Source: Acidisphaera sp035272265 (GTDB lineage Bacteria; Pseudomonadota; Alphaproteobacteria; Acetobacterales; Acetobacteraceae). From it: a DNA stretch of 6,277 nt. Positions within the stretch are counted from its first letter, which is position 1; the number at the start of each line of letters is the position of its first letter. The notes beneath the pieces are model-generated. The model was not told where the DNA came from. It did not search any database and saw nothing but the letters and a program-made list of their open reading frames with translations. This document shows, piece by piece, positions 1 through 5,717 of the stretch. The DNA lies in the NCBI GenBank assembly GCA_035272265.1, contig DATEQV010000111.1:1-6277 (forward strand). The letters are read 5' to 3'. A program made the position numbers and the translations under genes.

Positions 1-370
1 ACTTCATGCGGATCCTGCCGGGGTGCCAGGAATGAGCGGGCGTTCCTCCACCCTCAAAAACCGGCACCGGAGGCGGCGCCAGAACGGAAGCGGCGGCAGT
101 GCAGCCGAGAAACCAAGGAAGCAGGAGGGGGTGGCCATCGCATGCGGGCGGACCGGCGGGGATCTGGCGGCCCAGTTGGAGACGATGCGGACGCTGGTGA
201 CCGACCTGCGGCTGCGGGAAGCGATGGCACGGTCCCGAGCGACGGCATTGCAGGCCGAAGTGGAGCGGCTCAATGCGTTGCTGGAGGCCGGCCTGTTACA
301 CCGTCTCCGGAAGTTCTGGCGGCGGCGCGCGCTCTCGGGCCATCCGACGACCGCTCGAGCTGACAGTTGA
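1..370 (+). CDS. Possible coiled-coil, Arg-rich protein, 5' end outside window (doubtful)
   Basis: I do not recognise a family. The frame is open from the left edge to a TGA at 368-370, so the true start may lie outside. Internal start candidates are GTG at 23, ATG at 32 and GTG at 130; the last has a GGAGG stretch just upstream but too close for ideal spacing. The N-terminal part is low-complexity and basic (Arg, Lys, Gly, Ser). From about position 165 the translation becomes a heptad-like amphipathic helix (LAAQLETMRTLVTDLRLREA, then LQAEVERLNALLEAG), ending in a basic tail with KFWRRR. Third positions are mostly G or C, especially in the second half. The helical second half is the best sign of a real protein; the first half could be non-coding. 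It could be the tail of a longer protein or a short coiled-coil protein starting near 130. Confidence 0.35.
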   Translation, partial: LHADPAGVPGMSGRSSTLKNRHRRRRQNGSGGSAAEKPRKQEGVAIACGRTGGDLAAQLETMRTLVTDLRLREAMARSRATALQAEVERLNALLEAGLLHRLRKFWRRRALSGHPTTARADS

Positions 371-436
371 CCGGCGCCTTCTGGACTGATCTCGCCGCCG
401 ATATGCTAACTCCCACTTCCAGCTTATGGCCTCACT

Positions 437-601
437 GTGAATGATGAACGACAACTCGGCGCTGCCCTCCTGGCGGTGGGGGTCGCGAATACGACCCGCT
501 CGGGGTTCCGGCGTCGACGTCACCGAACGGCCAGGATCGCCAGGAGCGCCGTAGCGGGGTTGTGTCTCCTCGCGCTTATCGCGCTGGCCCTCAATCTGTA
601 G
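437..601 (+). CDS. Possible small single-pass membrane protein (54 aa)
   Basis: A short frame with a GTG start at 437-439 and a TAG at 599-601. The product begins VNDERQLGAALLAVG, passes through a strongly basic stretch (GFRRRRHRTARIARS) and ends in a hydrophobic helix (AVAGLCLLALIALALNL) that reaches the stop codon. A basic segment directly before a C-terminal hydrophobic helix is what a small membrane-anchored protein would show, with the basic side expected in the cytoplasm. Against it: no clear Shine-Dalgarno sequence precedes the GTG, G/C at third positions is only moderate (about 70%), and an overlapping frame starts with ATG at 443. No family is recognised. It stands alone between two otherwise gene-poor stretches. 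Confidence 0.3.
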   Translation: MNDERQLGAALLAVGVANTTRSGFRRRRHRTARIARSAVAGLCLLALIALALNL

Positions 602-675
602 CGCTGAGAGGAGGTGCGGGTTCGCTTGAGTTCTTGTCGTGAACTCAGGGCGCGGACTAATACTATGGGTACGCA

Positions 676-690
676 GGGTGGAAAGCGGGC
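676..690 (+). repeat. Degenerate 15-bp repeat, copy A
   Basis: The motif GGGTGGAAAGCGGGC matches copy B at 835-849 in 13 of 15 positions. It is inverted relative to copy C at 713-727, leaving a 22-nt gap, so A and C could form an imperfect hairpin. I recall similar GGGTGGAAAGC / GCTTTCCACCC sequences as common intergenic elements in sphingomonad-type genomes; that is memory and was not checked. Confidence 0.45.
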
Positions 691-712
691 TTAGAAGACG
701 CGCGCCGTAGAC

Positions 713-727
713 GGCGGCTTTGCGCCC
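713..727 (-). repeat. Degenerate 15-bp repeat, copy C (inverted)
   Basis: Reads GGCGGCTTTGCGCCC on the plus strand. Its reverse complement, GGGCGCAAAGCCGCC, matches copy B (835-849) in 12 of 15 positions and copy A less well. It is the inverted member of the set. Confidence 0.35.
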
Positions 728-834
728 AGAACTGTCGCTCAATCGAACGGCGCCGCTCCTCCAAACCGGACATTCGATCCGCCGACTTCCCGGGCCGCAC
801 TGGGTGCTCCGGCGATAAGTTAAGTGGCGAAGAC

Positions 835-849
835 GGGTGGAAAGCCGAC
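835..849 (+). repeat. Degenerate 15-bp repeat, copy B
   Basis: GGGTGGAAAGCCGAC is in direct orientation to copy A at 676-690, 159 bp away, with two mismatches. A related-looking CGGACATTCG lies between them near 767. The spacing suggests remnants of an interspersed element and not a short tandem array. Confidence 0.45.
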
Positions 850-986
850 ATCCAGCATCAACGGTCCGCGCATCTCTGCCGTCTTCGCCGCGCTCACCAA
901 CGCATGCTCCTGGCCGTCAGTACTCGTTCTGCGCTGTCAACCTCCCGTCTCGTTGCTGCGCGGCGCCCTGACCTATCCACGCTCAG

Positions 987-1436
987 CTACGGCCGGGGCG
1001 GCAGCGGCGCAATGAAGTCTGCCCAGACCCCGCTCGGCTCCCAGATCGGGTCCATGTCGGCGCGGGCCGAAGCTTCGTCCATCCCGAGCACGTCGCGGCG
1101 ATAGCGGTAGAAGAAGGCCGAGACCCGCCAGTTGTAGATGCAGTGGACGTGGACCTTGTCCGGCGCCGTTGCCTCGAACACCGCACGGAACGCGTCGAAA
1201 TCGGATTCGGTCGGTGCGGTGAAGTCGACCGGGATGTGCGTATAGATCATGCCGAGCCGCTCGACGTCGCCGCGTTCGTCGGGGAGCGCGCGCTCATGCG
1301 TGTGCAGCCCGAGATTGATGACTTGCCGAACGCCGAGGCCGGCGATCGCGGCGAGCTGTGCGGTCGTCGGCTGTCCGGACGTAGTTACGCGGTCGTCGAG
1401 CCGGCGCCAGTTGACGATGTCCTCGGGGTCGCTCAC
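987..1436 (-). CDS. Tyrosine-phosphatase-like protein with short CX4R loop
   Basis: A 149-residue cytoplasmic protein of the PTP/dual-specificity phosphatase-like fold. From the GTG start at 1436, an N-terminal strand and turn (NWRRLDDRVTTSGQPT) leads to GVRQVINLGL, then IYTHIPVDFTAPTESDF with a possible general-acid Asp at residue 71, then the nucleophile loop VHVHCIYNWRVSAFF with Cys99 and Arg104. The loop has four residues between Cys and Arg, not the classical five. I recall a proteobacterial PTP-like family with VHCxxNxRVSAF that shares this shorter loop, so it is probably a family trait. The frame extends upstream to 1511, but that extension lies inside the cyclase gene and is Cys/Gly-rich. 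The GTG at 1436 overlaps the cyclase TGA as GTGA and has AGGGGG about 8 nt upstream, so it is the better start. The stop is TAG at 987-989. Substrate unknown. Confidence 0.85.
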   Translation of the reverse strand: MSDPEDIVNWRRLDDRVTTSGQPTTAQLAAIAGLGVRQVINLGLHTHERALPDERGDVERLGMIYTHIPVDFTAPTESDFDAFRAVFEATAPDKVHVHCIYNWRVSAFFYRYRRDVLGMDEASARADMDPIWEPSGVWADFIAPLPPRP

Positions 1437-4400
1437 GCGGCAGCCCCCTGCAGATTGCCGCGCGCCAACGAATCCGCCGCGCCGTCCAGCATGGCAAGTT
1501 TGGCACGGCATCGCTCGGCAAGCAACGCCGCGCCGGTTTCGTTGGCCAGCCGGAGCGCCGCGACGTACTGCGCCGCACCGGCAACGATCGAACCGAGGTC
1601 GGTGAGCGCGTCGGCCAGTGCCACGGTCGCCAGCGCCTCGTTGCCGCGCTCCTCGTGCAGATGCGCGACGTCGATCCCCTGCTCGGCCAGCCGCGCGGCC
1701 TCGTCGGCACGGCCGGCCAGCCGGTGCGCCTCCGCCAGCCAGGCAAGTTCGTTGGCGTGATTGACCCGAATGCCGCTTCGCCGGGTGCGCTCGGCGGCCT
1801 GTTCAATCAGATCGAACGCTTCGTCGAACCGGCCCAGGCGCGACAGGACGTGGCCTAGGCACGACAGAATATTCGTCGACCACGCGAAGAACTCCCCCTT
1901 CCGACACAGGGAGAGACTCACACGCAACGTCGATTCCGCCTCCGCCAGCCGTCCGGCGAAAGCGAGCGCGAAGCCTTCGCTGAGATGCGCGATGGTTCTG
2001 CACAGCGGCAAGTCCGCCTCGTCCGCCGCGCCGCGCATCTCGCGGGCGGTGGCTTCCGCCTCGGCGGCCCTGCCCATGCGCGCGAGCGCCCATGTCAGCC
2101 AGGCGCGGTAGAAGATGATCGAGGGACCGGGCGTTCCTGTGTGGGCCGTCGGGTCGCGCACTTCCAGATGCTCGATCAGGTCGCGCAGCGTCGTGACGAC
2201 CATGGCGTAGTCGCCGACCGAATAAGCGGCTTGCGCCGCGAAATACCGCGCCGCGGCAGCGAGGTCCTCATCGCCGTCGGCGAATGCGAGTGCGCGCGCC
2301 GCCGTCTCGATCGCAGCCTTGGGACGGCCGACCAGTTGCAGGTCGCGCGCTAGGTAGGCGGTGGCCCACCCCATCCTGCTGCGGTCGCCAAGCTGGCGCG
2401 CGAGCCGTTCGGCCTGCGTGGAGTTTTCCAGGCTCCGCTCGATCCCGGCGGTCGGAAACAGAGCGGTGCGGAGTTCGAAACGCAAATCGATTTCGGTCGC
2501 CAGCGTATCGTGCGAGCGCGGCAGGTGTTCGCATGCCTCGATCGCCTGCCTGAAGAAGCGCGACGCCGCGACATAGGCCGACCGGCTGGCCGCGCGCTTG
2601 CCCGCTATGCGTGCGGCGACGATGAGCTCGTCCCAGACCTCGCCCCGGCCGGCGTGGTAGACCAGAGTTTCGACCTGCTCGGCGTGATGATCCGGGTCGA
2701 TGCGCTTGATCGTCGCGACGATCTGCTTGTGCAGGTCGAGCCGCTGACCGCGCGGCAGCCCGCTATAGGCGACCTCCTGGATCAGCGCGTGCGAGAAGTC
2801 GACATCGTTGTCGGTCCGCTGGAGCGGCCGCAGCATGCCGGCGTCGCACAAAGCTTCCATGCAGGTCTGCAAGCTCGCTTCCGGACGGCCCGCGAACAGC
2901 GCGCGGAGTGTCTTCAGCGGCACCCGGTTGCCGAGCACGGAGGCGGTGACCAGCACCAGCTTGTCCTCAGGAGCGAGCCGGTCGATGCGGGCAGCGACGA
3001 CCGCCTGGACCGTGGAGGGAATCCGCAGCTGCTGCTCATGCTGTTCGGCGTGTTGCGGCGTGTTTGCGGCCAGCGTCTCTCGCGCGAGTTCCTCGAGGAA
3101 GAACGGATTGCCTGCCGCCCGCTCGACCAGCGCCTGGCGCAGCCCGGCGCTGGTGATCCCGGGAAATGCCTGCTCGACCAGCCGGGACATGCTGGACGAC
3201 GAGAGCGGCTGAAGCGTCAGCACGCTGGAGACCAGCTTCGACCACCCGGGCGCGAAATCGGGCCGATGGGTGGTCAGCAGGAACAACCGACAATCGGAGG
3301 CCGGAAGAAAATCGAGCAGCCGGAGGCTTTCCTCGTCGGCCCATTGCAAATCCTCGATCAACAACAGCGTCGGGCGGCCTCGGGCCAGCAAGCCGATCAG
3401 GGCGCTAACGCTGTCGCGCAGCACGTCGCGCCGGCGCAGCGGATCGAGTCTGTCCCAGGCCGCTGCGTCGGCACCGAGCGGCAGGCCCAGCAGCGACAGC
3501 AGCGCCGCCGCGCTGACCGCGGTCTCTTCGAAGCCGACGAGCCGGCGCCTGAGCCGGACGGCCGACTTGCCCGGATCGTCGGCCGGGTCGATGCCTAGAC
3601 AGGACCGCAGCAAGGCGGCGATCAGTTGATACGGCACGTCGCGTCCGTACGAGACGGCCTCGACCTGGATCACCTCCCAGCTGTCCGCCTGAAGCCGGTG
3701 GGCGAATTCCCACGCGAGCCGGGATTTGCCGGCGCCCGCCTCGCCGACGACCGCGACGGCGGCCGGGGCGCGTGTGCGAACCGCATGGGCAAGGTCGAAC
3801 AGCGCCGCCAGTTCGCGGTCACGCCCGACAAGCGGGCTGAGCCCGCGCGCGACCGAGCGGCTGAAACGCAGGTCGCTCTGACGCACGCCGGTCAACGCGA
3901 ACACGTTCTGCTCGACGCCCAGCCCGCGCAACGCCTGCGGCCCGAGCGCGACGAGGTCCACGGTCGGTCCCGTGAGCACGCGGGTGCTGGCGGCGCACAG
4001 CGTCGTGCTTGGCCGGGCCAGGCCCTGCAGCCGCGCCGCAAGATGCAGCGTGGCGCCGAACGCCGGGTACGCCCCGGGCACGATGGCCCCGAGCGTGCTG
4101 AGCAGGATCGGGCCCGATGCGATGCCGACGCGCAGCCGGAACGGCTGCAGCAGTGCGGCGGCGGCCTCGTGCATGCGCAGCGCCGCGCAGCATGCCCGGA
4201 CGGCGTGGTCCTCCTGACTGACCGGCGCGCCGAACAGCGCCATGACCCCGTCGCCCAGCTCGCGGTTCACCGTGCCGCCCAATGCCTGCACGGCCTCGAC
4301 CATCACGTCGACCGCCGGGGTCAGGATCGCCTGCGCTTCGTCCGGCGTGCGGCCGGCCACCATCTCAGTCGATCCGACGACGTCGCCGAACAGGACCGTG

Positions 4401-4555
4401 ACGTGCTTGACCTCGCTGTCGAGCAGCGGCTGCGGACCGGAGACCGGCGCCGATTGCAGCGAGGCGCCGCACGCGTCGCAGAAGCGGGCGGAGTCGCGAT
4501 TGGCGTTGCCGCAGCGCGAGCAAAGGCCGGCCCCGGGGTGAAGCGTGTGCGTCAC
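1433..4555 (-). CDS. Zinc-ribbon class III adenylate/guanylate cyclase with STAND ATPase and TPR repeats
   Basis: A 1040-residue cytoplasmic signalling protein. In order: a zinc ribbon with Cys12, Cys15, Cys26 and Cys29; a class III cyclase homology domain at about 48-222; an AAA/STAND-type ATPase at about 238-600; and a helical TPR-like region from about 640 to the end. Cyclase motifs are VLFGDVVGST (metal Asp58) and GDGVMALFGAP (metal Asp102). Arg98 sits where the adenine-selecting Lys is usual, Ala162 where Asp is usual, and His171 at the transition-state Asn position; Arg175 is kept. Walker A is GEAGAGKS (Lys277), Walker B LLLIEDLQWAD (Asp402), followed by GNPFFLEEL and FSHALIQEVAYSGLPR, typical of this cyclase-ATPase-TPR family. 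The start is GTG at 4555, with GAGG five bases upstream. It lies 52 bp after the GYD gene and overlaps the phosphatase gene by 4 bp. No membrane segment is seen. Catalytic product uncertain. Confidence 0.93.
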   Translation of the reverse strand: MTHTLHPGAGLCSRCGNANRDSARFCDACGASLQSAPVSGPQPLLDSEVKHVTVLFGDVVGSTEMVAGRTPDEAQAILTPAVDVMVEAVQALGGTVNRELGDGVMALFGAPVSQEDHAVRACCAALRMHEAAAALLQPFRLRVGIASGPILLSTLGAIVPGAYPAFGATLHLAARLQGLARPSTTLCAASTRVLTGPTVDLVALGPQALRGLGVEQNVFALTGVRQSDLRFSRSVARGLSPLVGRDRELAALFDLAHAVRTRAPAAVAVVGEAGAGKSRLAWEFAHRLQADSWEVIQVEAVSYGRDVPYQLIAALLRSCLGIDPADDPGKSAVRLRRRLVGFEETAVSAAALLSLLGLPLGADAAAWDRLDPLRRRDVLRDSVSALIGLLARGRPTLLLIEDLQWADEESLRLLDFLPASDCRLFLLTTHRPDFAPGWSKLVSSVLTLQPLSSSSMSRLVEQAFPGITSAGLRQALVERAAGNPFFLEELARETLAANTPQHAEQHEQQLRIPSTVQAVVAARIDRLAPEDKLVLVTASVLGNRVPLKTLRALFAGRPEASLQTCMEALCDAGMLRPLQRTDNDVDFSHALIQEVAYSGLPRGQRLDLHKQIVATIKRIDPDHHAEQVETLVYHAGRGEVWDELIVAARIAGKRAASRSAYVAASRFFRQAIEACEHLPRSHDTLATEIDLRFELRTALFPTAGIERSLENSTQAERLARQLGDRSRMGWATAYLARDLQLVGRPKAAIETAARALAFADGDEDLAAAARYFAAQAAYSVGDYAMVVTTLRDLIEHLEVRDPTAHTGTPGPSIIFYRAWLTWALARMGRAAEAEATAREMRGAADEADLPLCRTIAHLSEGFALAFAGRLAEAESTLRVSLSLCRKGEFFAWSTNILSCLGHVLSRLGRFDEAFDLIEQAAERTRRSGIRVNHANELAWLAEAHRLAGRADEAARLAEQGIDVAHLHEERGNEALATVALADALTDLGSIVAGAAQYVAALRLANETGAALLAERCRAKLAMLDGAADSLARGNLQGAAA

Positions 4556-4607
4556 CGCTGCCTCGGTCCCGGGTCCGATGCACTGTCCGTCACGCGGGGA
4601 TTCCAGG

Positions 4608-5027
4608 CTACGGCACGGCCGGTCCCCGGCCGGTGTAGCCGGTGGCGGCGACCGCGGCCTTGCCGGCGGCGACCGCCGCGGTGATCGCCTCCTCGAACGG
4701 CATCATCGAGACGAGGTCGATGCTCTCGATCCCCGGCTGCGCCTCGAGCGCGATGGTGAACGCCTGCGCCGCCTGTTTGGTGGGCATCGCGAGCACCGCC
4801 ATCAGATCGTGACCGCCGAACATGGCGAACTTGTCGGTGACGACGTGCTTCTTCGCGGGATCGTGGAAATGCGGCGTGTCATAGAAGTGGAACGATGCGA
4901 ACGATCCGCCGAGATGCGCGATGAGCTTGCGAACGGACTCCAGCCGTTGGTCGAACGTCGCAGACTTGTCGATGATGTCCTTCCAGCCGGAAGATGTGTA
5001 GGACAGGTGGAGAAGATAATGCTCCAT
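4608..5027 (-). CDS. GYD-domain protein
   Basis: A 139-residue protein resembling the GYD family: small ferredoxin-like alpha/beta proteins of unknown function. The N terminus MEHYLLHLSYTSSGWKDIID matches the family's opening strand and helix. The signature Gly-Tyr-Asp is Gly72-His73-Asp74 here (MFGGHDLMAVLAMP), followed by a helix and the strand IESIDLVSMMPFEEA. It is longer than the roughly 95-100 residues I expect. The excess is an insert at about residues 48-66 rich in His, Asp and Lys (FYDTPHFHDPAKKHVVTD) and an Ala/Gly-rich tail after about 112. The frame is open further upstream to 5360, but the ATG at 5027 starts at the conserved N terminus and has AGGGGG about 10 nt upstream, so I chose it. 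First gene of the minus-strand cluster, 52 bp ahead of the cyclase gene. Function unknown; a stress or signalling role would be speculation. Confidence 0.85.
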   Translation of the reverse strand: MEHYLLHLSYTSSGWKDIIDKSATFDQRLESVRKLIAHLGGSFASFHFYDTPHFHDPAKKHVVTDKFAMFGGHDLMAVLAMPTKQAAQAFTIALEAQPGIESIDLVSMMPFEEAITAAVAAGKAAVAATGYTGRGPAVP

Positions 5028-5077
5028 CGATCGCAGCCCCCCTTTTGACGGTTCACGCCTGCGTAGATGTGGCACGT

Positions 5078-5096
5078 GGTTTGCGAGACCGCAACC
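5078..5096. promoter_or_regulatory. Operator-like inverted repeat upstream of the GYD operon
   Basis: GGTTTGCG-AGAC-CGCAACC forms seven base pairs with one bulged T and a four-base centre. It sits 51-69 bp upstream of the GYD start codon, and the palindrome CACGTG lies beside it at 5073-5078. The position suits a repressor or activator site for the minus-strand cluster. No known regulator consensus is recognised. Confidence 0.25.
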
Positions 5097-5160
5097 TCGT
5101 TCTGATACCGTGTCGTCGGTGCGTTGCGATGAGCCACAAGCGGCAGCATCGCGGCTAAGC

Positions 5161-5190
5161 CAGGACAACGGGCCAGAGGACAACGGGCCG
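5161..5190. repeat. Tandem 15-bp direct repeat
   Basis: Two adjacent copies, CAGGACAACGGGCCA and GAGGACAACGGGCCG, are identical at 13 of 15 positions and share the core AGGACAACGGGCC. They lie near the middle of the divergent intergenic region. They could be two binding sites on the same helix face offset by about 1.5 turns, or a simple slippage duplication. Confidence 0.6.
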
Positions 5191-5270
5191 TTTAAGAATC
5201 TCGGGTCCAACGTAGTGCTGGGCCAGTCTATAGCGATGCCCGAATACTCGTGAGGCCAAATTTCTCCGGG

Positions 5271-5286
5271 TGTGATCGCGCTCACT
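5271..5286. promoter_or_regulatory. Candidate CRP/FNR-family binding site
   Basis: TGTGATCGCGCTCACT matches the CRP consensus TGTGA-N6-TCACA at 9 of 10 arm positions; the arms equal those of the classic lac-operon CRP site. Its centre is about 84 bp before the ATG at 5363, and a TTGACG lies 12 bp after it, so it is placed to control the plus-strand exported-protein gene. It is about 244 bp from the GYD start, so an effect on that operon is less likely. Chance occurrence is possible. Confidence 0.4.
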
Positions 5287-5362
5287 GCAGGGTTGCCTTG
5301 ACGAGGACAAACGTTCCGCACCGGGGCGGCAGTCGTCCCGCGAACCAAAAAGGAACGCACCT

Positions 5363-5641
5363 ATGTCCCGCATCGCTCTTGTCGCCGCGCTCCTACTCAC
5401 CGCCGGCGCGATTTCCGCCAACGCTGCCACGCCGACCCGGGCCGATGGCGGTTCGTTCGTTCGCGACGGGCAGGGCCGCATCATCGGGGCTCTGTGGTCC
5501 GTCAACGACGACCAAGCCACCGTAATGATCGGTATGTTCAACACGCCCGGCAGCCATCTTGTGACCGTGCCGGTGCGCACGCTCGCCACGGATGGCACGC
5601 GGATTGTGCTGAACGACACGCCGTCGCTTGCCGCCCGCTGA
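5363..5641 (+). CDS. Small exported protein of unknown function
   Basis: A 92-residue protein with a clear Sec signal peptide: MSR, a hydrophobic core (IALVAALLLTAGAI), then SANA with a signal-peptidase site after Ala21 (Ala19-x-Ala21). The mature part of about 71 residues is probably periplasmic or secreted and looks beta-rich: GRIIGALWSVNDDQATVMIG, then HLVTVPVRTLATDGTRIVL. The pattern of short strands (an Ile-Gly turn, an Asn-Asp turn, then a hydrophobic strand) is reminiscent of small PRC-barrel-like secreted proteins, but no family is assigned. There is no Cys, so no lipobox. The start ATG has AAGGA about 8 nt upstream (the AAAAAGGAACGCACCT context), and the stop is TGA. It is transcribed away from the cyclase cluster, with a CRP-like site upstream and a terminator-like hairpin 13 bp after the stop. 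Confidence 0.75.
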   Translation: MSRIALVAALLLTAGAISANAATPTRADGGSFVRDGQGRIIGALWSVNDDQATVMIGMFNTPGSHLVTVPVRTLATDGTRIVLNDTPSLAAR

Positions 5642-5654
5642 CCGTTCTGCGAAC

Positions 5655-5694
5655 AGCCGAGACGGTTGACGGCCACGTCGCCGCCGTCTCGGCT
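5655..5694 (+). terminator. Terminator-like hairpin after the exported-protein gene
   Basis: AGCCGAGACGG (5655-5665) and CCGTCTCGGCT (5684-5694) form a perfect 11-bp stem around an 18-nt loop that can itself pair partly (GGC with GCC). It begins 13 bp after the TGA of the exported-protein gene. No T-run follows (TTCGACC), so it is not a textbook intrinsic terminator, but the position and stem strength suit transcript end formation or 3'-end protection. Confidence 0.5.
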
Positions 5695-5717
5695 TCGACC
5701 CGGCGCTCATCGCTCTT

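Larger units (their letters stand above)
371..986. other. Gene-poor region with degenerate repeats
   Basis: About 615 bp between the doubtful left-edge frame and the 3' end of the minus-strand phosphatase gene. Apart from the possible 54-residue frame at 437-601, the frames here give compositionally odd, Arg/Ser/Pro-rich translations with no recognisable motif, and several overlap on both strands. The stretch 676-849 holds three copies of a 15-bp motif, annotated separately. I see no convincing stem plus T-run terminator for the operon that ends at 987. Confidence 0.55.
5028..5362. other. Divergent intergenic region
   Basis: 335 bp between the divergent starts of the GYD gene (5027, minus) and the exported-protein gene (5363, plus), so it should hold promoters for both. 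Visible elements are an operator-like inverted repeat at 5078-5096, a tandem 15-bp repeat at 5161-5190, a CRP-type palindrome at 5271-5286 and a TTGACG (5298-5303) that could be a -35 element for the plus-strand gene, although no good -10 hexamer lies 17 bp further on. A minus-strand frame runs through the whole region without stops, but its translation shows no domain and continues into the GYD gene, so I treat it as chance in GC-rich DNA. Confidence 0.6.

Noticed and set aside
142..363. Plus-strand 73-aa frame with ATG at 142 after an AGGAGGG sequence
   Set aside because: The Gly/Asp/Ser-rich translation has no structure, and the overlapping frame has a coherent coiled-coil pattern. The ribosome-site match alone is not enough.
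663..851. Minus-strand 62-aa frame starting MSAFHPS
   Set aside because: Its start and end both come from copies of the degenerate 15-bp repeat; no domain or coding bias is seen.
1437..1511. 25-residue N-terminal extension of the phosphatase-like protein
   Set aside because: It lies wholly within the 3' end of the cyclase gene, is Cys/Gly-rich and unlike the family start, and the GTG at 1436 has a good ribosome site and a GTGA overlap.
2510..3598. Long plus-strand frame opposite the cyclase gene (362 aa)
   Set aside because: It is antisense to the ATPase/TPR coding region, is Arg/Gln/Asp-rich without motifs, and mirrors the codon structure of a well-supported gene.
3626..4684. Long plus-strand frame opposite the cyclase 5' half (352 aa)
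   Set aside because: Its composition is typical of antisense frames in GC-rich DNA, with no domain; the opposite strand encodes clear cyclase and Walker motifs.
5298..5326. Sigma70-type promoter using TTGACG at 5298
   Set aside because: A 17-bp spacing places the -10 at CCGGGG, which is not credible; noted only as a possible -35 in the intergenic entry.
5028..5360. 111-residue N-terminal extension of the GYD protein
   Set aside because: The family's conserved N terminus begins at the ATG at 5027, which has an AGGGGG ribosome site. The upstream translation shows no domain and covers the divergent regulatory region.
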